Source: Hirsutella rhossiliensis (lineage: Eukaryota > Ascomycota > Sordariomycetes > Hypocreales > Ophiocordycipitaceae). From it: a DNA stretch of 64,000 nucleotides. The stretch is taken from positions 372,001-436,000 of the forward strand of contig NW_025408667.1 of assembly GCF_020360975.1 (NCBI RefSeq), in the 5' to 3' direction. The notes beneath the pieces were generated by a model. That model was not told the DNA's origin. It ran no database searches and saw nothing but the letters and a program-made list of their open reading frames with translations. The position numbers were made by a program, and so were the translations under genes. How positions within the stretch are numbered: the stretch's first letter is position 1; every line of letters starts with the position of its first letter. Shown here piece by piece: positions 1-11,349 of the stretch.

Positions 1-888
1 TTTATAACTAGCTCTCTTTTTAGCTTAATCGGCTAATTATTTAGGTCTCGCGCCTAAATTATTATAGTTTTACTATAGATAAGCTTATATATTTTCCTTA
101 TATAAAGGCACTTTACTATACTTATATTAACTTAAGGTTAAGTATCTCTTTACCTATAAAAATACCTTATTATCCCTTTATATAGATATAGTATTAATAG
201 TAGCTAGCTTCGCTTATAGCTCTAGTAATAGTTCTATAAATAAAGGCTTCTTACCCTTATATCTAAGTATTCTTAATAGCGCGTCCGCTAGGTTTAATTT
301 ACCTATATAATACTTAATTATAAAGTTAAATAATACTAAATATATATACTATCTTACTTACTTCTTATTTAAGGAGGTCTAGTATATAGACGTTTAAAGG
401 TTATAGTAGTTTAATAATACCTTAACTTTATATACTACCCCTTTAACGTAATATCGCTAGTATTTAAATAACTTAATAATAGTAAATAGTTCTTAGTTTA
501 GAATACTATAATTAAGTTTAGTTTTTATAAACTTCCTTAACTAAAATACGATTAGATAGTAACGACCTTTATTATTAGGTTAAGAGATAATCCCTACTAT
601 CGCGAATTATAATATATCTATTTTAATATAAATATATCTTTCTAGATCGTAATATTAAAAGAGTAGGGATCCTTAAAAGGTATCCTTAAAAGGTTAGAAC
701 GCTGCCCTTTTAATAAGGTTTAGCTCTATACTCCCTAGCTTCTTCCTATTCTTACTCCCCTTTAGTAATATAGTTAAGGGCGCTATAATTCCTAAGTACT
801 TATATATAAATCGTCGGTAAAAATTATAGAACCTAAGGAAAACCTAAATATTATAGTAGGTTATAGGTTTAGGCTATTAAGCTATTAC
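1..888 (-). mobile_element. RIP-mutated Ty3 pol fragment (G3 family)
   Basis: Read on the minus strand, this block matches the RT-connection, RNase H and early integrase part of G3 at about 47345-48230. Shared stretches occur near 60-130 and 840-885. It is cut by the window edge on the left and by copia element C1-a on the right. It has almost no CA or TG dinucleotides and many TAA/TAG codons. It belongs with 7095-7405, but about 850 bases equivalent to G3 46490-47345 are missing between the two pieces. No functional product is possible. Confidence 0.75.
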
Positions 889-1365
889 TATCGCGAAGCG
901 TAGCTTGATTTCGTAGTTCTTAGAGATATCCCTTAGTATAAGGGACTAAGGAAGCTAAAAAATAGGTTTTAAGGAAGGAGCTAAAAGGAGGTATAGAGAG
1001 AAGGGTAGGGGTAAGAGGGGAAGTAGAAGTAACGATAGCTTCCTATAAAGGTAGCGAGAGATAAGATAGATATACTAGCAACGGCTAGAAAGAAGGGGAA
1101 AAACCGGTAAAAAGCTTAGTAGTTAAAAGGATATTAGTAGCTTCTTTAAGTAGGATCTTCTTTATTAATTAAGATGCTATATAGGTATAAAGAGGGGCGT
1201 TAGATAGAGGAAAGAAGGAGAATTAAGGCAATATAATAATTACTCCCCTACCTTTATTACTGCCCCCGTAAGATTTAAATATCTCTGCCCTACCTATCCG
1301 ACCCCTTACTTTTAATTTTACCTTTGTGTATTTTATATATACTTCTCGCTTCTCTCTTTACGAGA
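889..1365 (+). repeat. C1-a 5' LTR
   Basis: This 477-bp repeat recurs at 6610, 7406, 18711 (truncated), 20413, 22074, 27963, 30374 and 31239. Its start lies right after ATTAC and its end was set by comparing LTR-internal and LTR-flank junctions among copies, above all in C1-d. Confidence 0.9.
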
Positions 1366-1379
1366 GTTATAAGCCCGGG
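1366..1379 (+). other. Primer binding site, half tRNA-iMet type
   Basis: The 14 bases just after the 5' LTR read GTTATAAGCCCGGG. Undoing one RIP-type change gives GTTATGAGCCCGGG, complementary to the anticodon stem-loop of initiator tRNA-Met (GGGCUCAUAAC). Drosophila copia is known to prime from a tRNA-iMet fragment cut in the anticodon loop. The unrelated family C2 has the same bases at the same place (59176-59190), which supports the call. Confidence 0.65.
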
Positions 1380-1507
1380 AGGAATAGTATTCCTATACCT
1401 TCCGGCTGCTTTAAAAGGCACCTTTCTTATATCCCTTATAGCTCCCTTTTACCCCTCTTACTAGAAAAGCCGATTTTTAACTAACTTTTCTACCCTTCCC
1501 CGTAATA

Positions 1508-4500
1508 ATATCGAAAAATAACTCTGCTATCCTTACGGTCTATAGGATAATTCTTATAGAGCCCTAAGATTAGGATAAGTAGGTAAAGGAGCTATAGGCT
1601 TATATAGATAGAATTATCTATAACTTAGTCTTCTTTAATAAGTAGGACCCTCTTAAGCCCCCTCTTCGTCTTAGGGCAACGGAATTTATAAAGGGAGCTT
1701 CCCTCTTATCTAAGCTAACCTATATATAGTAGAGAGCTTTTTCTACTACCTTAGGTAACTATAAGAGTTATTAGACTCCTAGGCAGTAGCTTTTAAAGCT
1801 CGAGACCTTATTAGCTCCCTTAAGGGGCTATATAACTAACCGTATTAGGAAGACCTATACGGTATACCTAGGAGCCTTTTTTGCTAGGAACCTACTAGCT
1901 TCTTCGTAGCTAGCTAAGTAAGAAGAGATCCTCGAGGAAGCTAACTAATACTTCCTAATAGAAGCTCTTTCCGGCTAGTAGCTACGGGATATATCTCTAC
2001 TAATAAAGCCTATTAATAATAGTTACTTAACTATCTTTCGAGAAGCTAGCTAGGAACTAGATAAAGAGGCCGCTAGAGTATAATAGTAAGTAGTCTTATT
2101 CCTTCGTAGCTAGTACTCGACCTAGACGGCTCGACCTAATGCCCCTATAGCTGCTGCAGCCCCTATTGCTGCGGCTCCCGCTGCTACTGCTACGGCTGTT
2201 GCCCCTCTAGCTCCTCCTCCCTCGAGAGCCTTAACCCTATCTTTAACGGCTGTCCCGGTCCCGGCTCCGCCTCTTACTCTAGGCCCGGCCCCGGTCCCGT
2301 TAGTTAGACCGGCCCGACTAGTCCCTTAATAGACTTTTTAGTCCGTTAGTCGAAAAATTAAGGAACTAGTCGAAATCGAACCTCTTCTTTAAAATTAGCA
2401 ATAAGGGGTAAAAAGGGGGGGTTTTTAAGTAGACCTTCCGGAAAGGGACGAGGACTCCTTAAAGAAATAACGTACGAGGAGGGATCGACCTACCTACTAA
2501 GTATATAAAAAGCCCTATCGGCTAGAAGACTAATAGTAGGTCTTCGAGGAAAACCGACTTAAAGGAATTAACCCTTTAAAGAGGCTATAAGAAATAGTAT
2601 AATAGTCTCTTAAGGAGGACCCCTCGTTAAAGAAGAAGATAGACGAGATTTAGGTTACTAAGAAATAGTAATTAATAACGCCGCTGCCCTTATTTAAGCT
2701 ATAAATTTAAGGAAAAATCGTTAGTATAGTAAATCTAGTATTCGTCTTCCCTATAGATTAGTAAGACTACCTCTTAGGACCCTCCGACTATCCCCTACGA
2801 AAATCAGCTATCCTTAACTCTAGTGCTTCCCTCGATATCTATAATATACTCTTACGATTCCGGTCCTTTAAGAAAGTATAAAGGGAATATCTTATTACCG
2901 GGGAATTAACTATATAGATAGAGGGATACGGAAGGGTGAATTTTACGATGAAATTACCTAATAGGTTTATACGAATTCTTCGAAAAAAAGGGTAGCTTTT
3001 TGCCCTCGATTTTTAACGAGCCTAATTTCCTTCTACCTTCTTCGAGAGGAAGGAATCTTCTAGGATATAACGTCTAAGCCTACGAGGCTAGTCTAGAAGA
3101 ATTAGACTATCGGGCTTATTAAGGAGAAATTCGGTTAATTTATTCTCGAATTCCGACCTATCCTTAGGAAGGAATCTCTTAGAAGTTAGCTTTCCCTATT
3201 AAGAGGGTAGGTTCTAAGGACCCTCTTTTAGTAGCCTAAGGAAACGGTCTTCTTTAGTACGCACGACTTAGTTACCTAGGCCCCCTAGCTTTATATAAGC
3301 TAGGCTAATAATAGGGCGTATAAATAAGGGGCCTAAAGACTATCGAATATAAATACTACGGCTAAGGAAAGACTAAGAGACGAATTTCTAGACGAACGCC
3401 TTTATAGCCGGACTAGCCGTATAAGGAAATTTAGGTCGACTAGACCGACGTCTCTAGGGATTAAGAAAGCTTCGTTAGGGTAATGTTTTTTATAGACGCC
3501 TTTTTAGGGATAGTTTTCCCTTATTTCTTACGGACCTACCTAAGTAAGTATAACTAGTTTGCCTTCTAGGACTTTATTAACTAGATAAAATCCTACTTTA
3601 GCTACGAGGTAAAGAAGATACGGTTTAATAGAGAGCTATTTACGAAGGATATCTTAAATTAGCTTCGAAAAAGAAGCATTTTACCCCTCCTATTAGCACT
3701 AAATACCTAGGCCTAAAACGGAGGGGTAGAAAGATTAGGGGGTGCTATAATAGAAAGGGCCCGTATAATAAGACTTACTATAAGGCTTCTATATAACCTT
3801 TAAAGGGAAGTCGTTAAGACCGCTTATTACCTTTAGAACCGGACCCTTAGAGGGACTACCTAAGGAATAGACTAGAAATCCCCCCTCGAGCTCTTTATAA
3901 AGAAGAGGGCCTCGCTAGCCTACCTTCGTGCCTATAGCTATAAGGTATACGTAATAACTACCGATATATAGCTAAAAAGGAAGAAGAAAAGAAAGCTTAA
4001 TCCGAGAACCTTTATTAGTTACCTTATTAGTTATAATTCTATAAATATCTTCTAGATCTAGATTCCTCTTCTATAGAAGGTTATTTCGACTAGGGATATA
4101 ATTCTTAACGAATTTAGCTTCTTCGATAGAAAGAGGGATTAATAGCCCCTCTTACTCTTATAACGTTAGCTAATTTAAAAGATTTAAATCCCCCCTTCTT
4201 AATAGTCTTAAGAAGAGGTCCTAGACGAGGAAATAGAAGAAGAAACTAACGTCGAAGTAGTCGAGGATAACGCTAACTTTAAAGAGGAAGCTGCTAGATT
4301 AGATAATCTAGATAAAGAAGGGGACTATAGGAAAGCGGTAGAGCTAGAATACGCCTACCTCCTTACGCCTCCTCTTATAAAATAAGAAGAAGATCTAAAA
4401 GTAGCTTTCTTTATTAGTCTTCCTATCTCGGCCCCTAAGGGGGTAGGAAAGGTAACTCTCTTAAAGGATTACCCGGCTGCCTTTTTATCCCTGCTTTAAG

Positions 4501-6590
4501 AAGCAAAGGAAGGTATAGGGCCTAATACTAAAGAAGACTAATTTCTCCTTTATTTCGATCGTTTTTCCGACTTCTACCTAACGCCTATAGAAGACAGTTC
4601 CTATAGAGCGTTTATAGTAGGCCGGCTTTTTAAGCTATAGCTATTAGTAAGGAAGGTATATAAAAGAGACCTCCCGGACCTACTAATAAACTAAAAGCAG
4701 TTAGAAAAACACCCCTTTAAAGACTAGTTTTTCTAGGCCTAGAAAGACTACTTAGCTTTATACAAAGAGATAGGGTCTTTTAAAGAGGTCCTTAAGGAAA
4801 AGGTAAGAGGAAAATAGGTCCTTAGCTATAAGTAGGTCTTTATCTATAAGACTAATAAACACAGCTTTATTTAAAAGTATAAAGCCCGGCTAGTTATTTA
4901 TAGGAATTAATAGGAAAAAGGGGATCTACCTACTAAGGCAACTACCTTAGTAGGGATGTCTTTTTAGACCCTTATAGCTATAGTAGTAGAATTCGACCTT
5001 AAACTTAATTAGATAGATATAGTTAACGCCTTTATTAACTACTTACTTAAGGAAGAAGAAGTTATCTATATACGACTTCCTCTTAGTTTCTAATAACTAG
5101 GAAAGGTTCTACGGCTTAAGAAAGCTCTATATAGACTACGAAGATTACCCCTTCTTTAGTAATAGTATTTAATAGGTTCCCTTAAAGCCCTAGGCTTTAA
5201 GAAAGTCCCTTAGGAACCGTGTATAATATAGAAGGGTAAAATTACGGTCTTCTTTTACGTCGACGATATTATCTAGGCCTACCTAAAAGAGGAAGAAGCT
5301 ACTACTAAGGAGGCTATATAAGGCCTATAATAAAGGTATAAGATAACTAAGCTAAGGGAGCTAAAGTAGTTCCTAGGGATATAAATCCTTTAAAATAGGT
5401 CCTAATAAACTATCTAGCTTACCTAAGACGCCTATATCGATAAGGTCGCTTATAAATTCCTCCTTAATTCCCTCGATAAGAAGCTTCCCTCTACGCTTAT
5501 ATTAAATAAAGAGCTTTTACTTAATCCGTCCTTTTAAGCTAGGGAGTAAGGGAAATACTAATATTAATAGAAGGTAGGCTCCCTGCTTTTTTTAGCTATT
5601 TCTACTAGACCGGATATCTCTTTTACGGTCTCCTAGCTATTTAGGTATAACTAGAATCCTAGCCCTAGGCACTAAGAAGTAGTAGACCAAGCTATCCTTT
5701 ATTTCTATTTAACGAGATTATATAGTCTACGCTTAAGAGGGTAAGAAAGGAAGAAATTAGCTACCGAAATCTTCCTTTATTTAAGCGATTCGTCCTTTAT
5801 AGATAATTCCTTAGATAGAAAGAGCTTATAGGAGTATATTATATCCCTTTTTAAAGGAACTATTACTTAGAAAGCTTTAAAGTAAGCTACTATTACGACT
5901 TTTAGTACGGAGGCAGAGCTACTAGCTCTTTTAGAAGCGTTAAAAGAAGCGATTTTCTATAGCTAGCTACTTATTTCTCTACGACTATAAATTCCGACCT
6001 TATTAGCTATAGAATACGATAATATATAGACTATATAAATTCTTATAGAGGAAAATAGTAAGCTATTGACCTAGCTATAGTATATTAATATCTATTAGTA
6101 TTAGTTATACTAAGAGGTCTAAAAGGGACTTATTTCCGTCCGTTAGGTTCTAATAGTATTAATAAAAGCCAACGGTCTTATAAAGCCCCTACTAAAGTAG
6201 AAGCTAGCTATCTTTTTATAGTAAATTAAGCTAGAAGACGTTTAAGAGAAGCTATCCTTAAAGGCCCGACTTAAGAGTCTATAAGAGGAGCTAATAGTAC
6301 GTAGGAGGAAGGAGACGTCTATAGCTAAAGAGAGGAATTAGGACTTATCTATAAGGAGGGCCCCTAGCTTAATTAGGACTTATTCTTCTTAAAGGCCCCC
6401 TTTTTAGGACTTATCCTAGAAAGCCCTTTCTTATAGGACTTAATTTCCTCCTAGGCCCTTTTCTTAAAGTAGGTCTAAAAGAGCTTAGGGCTAAAACCTA
6501 GATTTCTTAAGTAGGGGATAAGTATAGACTAAGACCTCCTCTATACGCTTACCGGCCTAGGTATTTAGCTTTACCCTTTCTATAAGGGCA
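1508..6590 (+). pseudogene. C1-a gag-pol, destroyed by RIP
   Basis: One reading frame can be followed from an ATA (probably a mutated ATG) at 1508. Gag comes first, then a Pro/Ala-rich stretch (about 2130-2330), integrase (a NTQAQNGGVER-like stretch near 3700), and RT with Tyr-Val-Asp-Asp at 5256-5267. A DRKSLQEYI-type RNase H motif lies near 5815-5840. In-frame stops are almost all TAA or TAG where Gln is expected. The product would have been a copia Gag-Pol polyprotein. The order integrase before RT is diagnostic for Ty1/copia (Pseudoviridae). A purine run at 6599-6607, just before the 3' LTR, is the likely polypurine tract. Confidence 0.85.
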
Positions 6591-6609
6591 GGCTATAGCT
6601 AAGGGGGTA

Positions 6610-7094
6610 TATCGCGAAGTATAGCTTAATTTCGTAGTTCTTAGAGATATCCCTTAGTATAAGGGACCTAGGAAGCTAAAAACACCTAGTATAGAAAAAG
6701 GAAGAAGGAGCTAAAAAGAAGTATAGAAAGGAGGGAAGGGGTATAAGGGGAAGTAGAAGTAGCGATAGCTTCCTATAAAGGTAGCAAGAGATAAGACGGA
6801 TATACCGGTAACGGCTAGAAAGGAGGGAAAAACTAGTAAAAAGCTTAGTAGTTAAAAAGATATTAGTAGCTTCTTTAAGTAGGATCTTCTTTATTAATTA
6901 AGATACTAGACGGGTATAAAGAGGGACGTTAGATAGAGGAAAGAAAGATAATTAAGGCAATATAATAATTACGCCCCTACCTTTATTACTGCTCCTATAA
7001 GAATTAAATCTCTCTACCTTACCTATCCGACCCCTTACTTCTAATTTTACCTTTATATATTTTATATATACTCCTTATATCTCTCTTTATAAGA
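6610..7094 (+). repeat. C1-a 3' LTR
   Basis: Direct copy of 889-1365, with a few small indels and RIP-type transitions. It ends TATAAGA where better-preserved copies read CGCGAGA. Confidence 0.88.
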
Positions 7095-7405
7095 ATTATA
7101 TATATACTTACCTTATTTCTATATTCTTAAAGGAATTTATAGGGATTATATAGGGTTTCGTTACTTAGTTAATACTTAAACTACTACTATCGTTTCTATA
7201 GAATAATATAGATATATTTATCTTCTAAGGTAGTAACTAATAAAAGGATTAATACTTAATTATTTAGTATTAACTTATTAGTATTAATATAGAAATAAGT
7301 AATTATCTTTTAGTACCTCTTATATTTATTATTTAAAGCGGTACTAACTATACTTTATACTTTATTACCTTACTATTACTTAGCCCTAATAATATAAGGT
7401 ATAAT
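7095..7405 (-). mobile_element. RIP-mutated Ty3 gag/PR fragment (G3 family)
   Basis: On the minus strand this matches G3 about 46160-46490 (for example the segment around 7320-7390 against 46195-46300). It continues the host element of 1-888 after a gap of about 850 bases. Its right edge is the LTR of C1-b. Confidence 0.7.
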
Positions 7406-7888
7406 TCTCGCGAAGAGAGATATAAGAAGTATATAAAAATATATAAAGGTAAAAGTAAATATAAGGGGTCGGATAAGTAGGGTAGAGATATTTAAATCTT
7501 ATAGGGGTTATAATTATAGTAGGGGAGTAATTATTATATTACCTAAGTTATCCTTTTATCCTCTATCTAACACTCTTATTTATACCCGTCTAGCATCTTA
7601 ATTAATAAAGAAGATCCTACTTAAAGAAGCTATTAATATCCTCTTAACTACTAAGCCTTTTACTAGTTTTTCCCCTCCTTTCTAGCCGTTACTAGTATAT
7701 CCGTCTTATCTTTCGCTACCTCTATAAGAAGCTATCGCTACTTCTAATTCCCCTTATACCCCTACCCTCCTCTCTATACCTCCTTTTAGCTCCTTCTTCC
7801 TTTTTTTATACTAAGTGTTTTTAGCTTCCTAGGTCCCTCTTACTAAGGGATATCTCTAAGAACTATAAAATTAAGCTACTTTATAATA
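7406..7888 (-). repeat. C1-b 3' LTR
   Basis: Reverse-complement copy of the C1 LTR, 483 bp. It starts TCTCGCGA (better kept than in C1-a) and ends with a RIP-altered form of CTTCGCGATA. Confidence 0.88.
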
Positions 7889-9636
7889 TACCCCCTTAGC
7901 TATAGCCTGCTCTTATAAAGAGGTAGCTGAAGAATAAGTCCTAATTAAGCTAGGGGCCCTCCTTTAAGATAAGTCCTAGTTCCTCTCTTTAGCTATAGAC
8001 GTCTCCTTCCTCTTATATACCGTTAGCTCTACTTATAGACTCTTAAAGCGGGCTTTTAAGGATAGCTTTTCTAGAACGTCTTCTAGCTTAATTTACTATA
8101 AAAAGATAGCTAGCTTCTACTTTAGTAGGGGCTTTATAAAACTATTAGCTTTTATCGATACTATTAGAACTTAATAAATAGAAATAAGTCCCCTTTAGAC
8201 CTCTTAGTATAACTAATACTAATAGATATTAATATACTATAGCTAGGTTAATAGCTTATTATTTTCCTTTATAAGAATCTATATAGTCTATATATTATTA
8301 TATTTTATAAATAATAGGGCCGGAATTTATAGTTATAGAGATATTAGTAGCCGGCTAAGGAAAGTCGCTTCTTTTAACGGTTTTAAAAGAGCTAGTAGCT
8401 CTACCTTTATACTAAAAGTTATAACGGTAGCTTACTTTAAAGCTCTCTAAGTAATAGTTCCTTTAAAAAGGGATATAATATACCCTTATAAGCTCTTTCT
8501 ATCTAAGAGATTATCTATAAAGGACGAATCGCTTAAATAAAGGAAGATTTCGGCGTATCCCTAGGAACTACTTTAGCTCCCCTAGCCTAGTTATCTTATA
8601 CTTTTATTATAGGCCTTATATAGCCTCCCTAGTAATAGCTTCTTTCTCTTTTAGGTAGGCTTAGATAATATTATCGATATAAAAGAAGACCGTAAATTTA
8701 CCCTTCTATATTATATATAGTTCCTAAGGGACTTTCTTAAAGCCTAAGGCTTCGAGGGAACCTATTAAATACTATTACTAAAGAAAGGGTAATCTTCTTA
8801 GTTTATATAAAGCTTTCCTAAGCTATAGAACCTTTCCTAGCTATTAGAAGCTTAGTAGAAAGCGTATATAAAGAACTTCTTCTTCTTTAAGGGGGTAGTT
8901 AATAAAGGCGTTAATAGTATCTATCTAATTAAGTTCGAGGTCGAATTCTACTATAATAGCTATAAGGGTTTAAAAAGATATCCCTATTAAGGTAGTTACC
9001 TTAGTAAGGAGATCCTTATTTTCCTACTAGTTTCTATAGATAACTAGTTAGGCCTTATACTTTTAAAGGAAGCTATATTTATTAGTCTTATAGATAAAGA
9101 CCTACTTATAGCTAAGGACCTATTTTCCTCTTGCCTTTTTCTTAAGGACTTCTTTAAAAGACCCTATCTCTTTATATAAAGCTAGGTAGTCTTTCTAGGC
9201 CTAGAAAAACTAGTCTTTAAAGGGGTATCTTTCTAGCTGCTTTTAGTTTACTAGTAGGTCTAGGAGGTCTCTATATACCTTCCTTGCTAATAGAAGCTTA
9301 AAAGCCGACCTATACTCTATAGGAACCGTTTTCTATAAGCGTTAGATAGAAGTTAGAAAAACGATCGAAATAAAGGAGAGGTTAGTCTTCTTTTATATCG
9401 GGCCCTATACCTTCCTTTACTTCTTAAAGTAGGGATAAAAAGGTAGCTATATAATCCTTTAAGAGAGGTACCTTTCCTACCCCCTTAAGGGTTAAGATAA
9501 GAAGACTAATAGAAAAAGCTACTTTTAGATCTTTTTCTTATATAGGAGGAGGCGTAGGGAGGTAAGCGTATTTTAGCTTTACCGCTTTCCTATAGTCTCC
9601 TTCTTTATTTAGATTATTTAATTTAATAGCTTCCTT
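7889..9636 (-). pseudogene. C1-b pol, RT/RNase H part
   Basis: Minus-strand match to the RT and RNase H half of C1-a (about 4250-6610), with an internal deletion near 8550. The reading frame is full of TAA/TAG. The piece is separated from its gag/integrase half by G1. Confidence 0.78.
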
Positions 9637-9821
9637 TATTATAGAGTAAGTAAAAGTATATATATAAGTAGTCTTTATAAGATAATATTAATAAGCTATA
9701 TAAAGCTCTTTTATATATAGCTAGCCTATATATATATATATAGGATCCGGCCTATATATATAACTATATAGCTTAGGCCGTAGCTTAAGCCTATAACCTA
9801 TAATAGTTAAAGACTCTTATA
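9637..9821 (-). repeat. G1 3' LTR
   Basis: Short LTR containing a TATATATATATAGGATCCGG core. Near-copies lie at 16475-16660, 41894-42079 and 62457-62644. Confidence 0.88.
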
Positions 9822-10119
9822 TAATACCCTCCCTTAAGCGCGGCGCGGCGCTGCTTTATTAACGGCTTCTATACTATTAGGCCTATACCGCTAGCTCTAC
9901 CCTACCCTTTCCTATTAATTATACTAGCCCTACTAGCCTTAATATCCTTATACCTATTAGCCTAGGTAGCTAGAACCTAGCTCTATACTTATTAGCTAGC
10001 TAGCTATTTAAATAGGGGCGCAACCTATTATATACGCCCTTAGGTAGCTAGCGGCTAGCCTAGACCTACGTAAGCCTTAGGTTACCTATCCCCTTAGCCT
10101 TAAGCAGCTTCCTTTACTA

Positions 10120-10180
10120 AGGGGTATATAAGGCGGTATCCCCCCCTTTCCTTCTTCCCTTCCCTTTCTTCTTTCTTTAA
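10120..10180 (+). promoter_or_regulatory. Candidate antisense promoter in G1 (TATA box + CT tract)
   Basis: On the plus strand, opposite to G1 gag-pol, TATATAAGG (10125-10133) is followed by an almost pure pyrimidine run at 10139-10178. A TATA box followed by a C/T tract is the usual promoter form of filamentous fungi. The same arrangement is kept in G2 on its minus strand (tract about 62095-62131, TATATAAGG near 62145-62137). It points into the open region that follows. Confidence 0.55.
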
Positions 10181-10189
10181 CTATAGTAG

Positions 10190-11317
10190 TAGTAATAATA
10201 AGTAAGTTCCGCTCTACCTAAGGTATTAGTTCGTTCTTAGCTATATAAGCCGCTTTATTAATATATACTTAAAGTAATAGCTATAGTAGTAATAATAGCT
10301 TTAATAATAGTAATAATAATAATAACTTTAACTAGTAAGTTCCCCGCTTTATAGAGCGGGAGGCCGTAATCTATAATACTAACTTCCGCGATAGATATAT
10401 CTACCTCCCCCTTCCCCGCCTCCTCCTTCTTAGAGCGTATAGAGTTATTCGTCGACGCTATATTAAGCACGGCCGATAACGGCTCCGCCGCTGCCGCTAC
10501 TCCTACCCGCGCCCCTACTACCGCGCCTACCGCCGCCGCTACTACCTCCGCTACGCTAGCTACCCTTATATCGCCCTTTAAGGTAACGACGCCGTCCCCG
10601 CCGCTACCTATAACGCCCGGCCCCTCGGCCCCCGCCTCTATCTCCGCTACCTCTATAAGTCTATAGTTAAGTAAGCGTAATAAACGTCTTCTACTAACTT
10701 CTTAAAGTATAAGCGCTAGGTCTAGGCTAGAGCCGCTTACGCGGCCCCTTATATATAGTATATATCGTAGGAGCTCCCTTACGCTAACTAGGTCGGGCGC
10801 CGCCGCGGCGGTAGTTATTACTAGTATACGCGTGCCGGCCGCGCTTATAAGGCGGCGCCTCCTATCCTACTCGCTAAGGCGTTAGCTTAGAAGGCCGGCG
10901 CGTATAGGTAGGCTTAAGGGGCTACTAAGAAGCGCCTTACCGCCGCTATAGCCGCCTACTATAACCTCCGCGCCCTAGAGCGCTAGGGGCTTATCCCTAA
11001 GTAGGTTCTTCCCCCTTTACTCTCCTACCTCCGCTACTAACTCTCTTAGTACTAGGGACACCGCTACTATTGCCTTATCGGCGATCCTTATAGCTATGCC
11101 CGCCGCCGCCGCTACTACTACCCCTGCCGCCGCCGCTAGAGCTAGCCGCCGCCCCTCCGCCCCTAGAGCCGCCGCCGCCGCCGACTAGCTTATAGGCTTA
11201 GAGGGCCGACTTAGCGCGCTAGAGAGCGCCGCCGCCGCCGCTAAGGAGGAGGAGGAGGAGGCTAATAAGGACGACGATAATAATAATAATAAGGGTAAGG
11301 GTAATAATAAGGAATAA
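10190..11317 (+). pseudogene. G1 antisense gene, RIP-mutated, unknown function
   Basis: Downstream of the candidate antisense promoter, one plus-strand frame stays open apart from TAA/TAG codons that fit mutated Gln. The deduced product starts with Gln- and Thr/Ala-rich runs and has long Ala/Pro/Ser-rich parts. It ends with a short leucine-bearing helix, an acidic Glu run and an Asn/Lys/Gly tail (about 11215-11317). No family recognised. The opposite (gag-pol sense) strand is also open for more than 300 codons (for example 10470-10258 and beyond), because the Ala-type codons are GC-rich on both strands. I favour the antisense reading because of the promoter and the tail composition. Start and true stop cannot be fixed after RIP. 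Confidence 0.45.
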
Positions 11318-11349
11318 GCTTAGGAAGTCTAAGGGCTCTACCCTTAAAT

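Larger units (their letters stand above)
889..7094 (+). mobile_element. Ty1/copia element C1-a, full length, RIP-mutated
   Basis: Direct LTRs at 889-1365 and 6610-7094 flank an internal region in copia order: gag, integrase, RT, RNase H. The ends pair as TATCGCGA and a RIP-altered form of TCGCGAGA. Flanks read ATTAC (884-888) and ATTAT (7095-7099), which could be a 5-bp target duplication with one C-to-T change. However, the host Ty3 sequence does not join up across the element, so the match may be chance. The RT motif Tyr-Val-Asp-Asp still reads at 5256-5267, but dozens of TAA/TAG codons make the element dead. Confidence 0.9.

Noticed and set aside
9720..9770. TA-rich run as a microsatellite of its own
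   Set aside because: It is a constant part of the G1/G2 LTR, found in all four copies.
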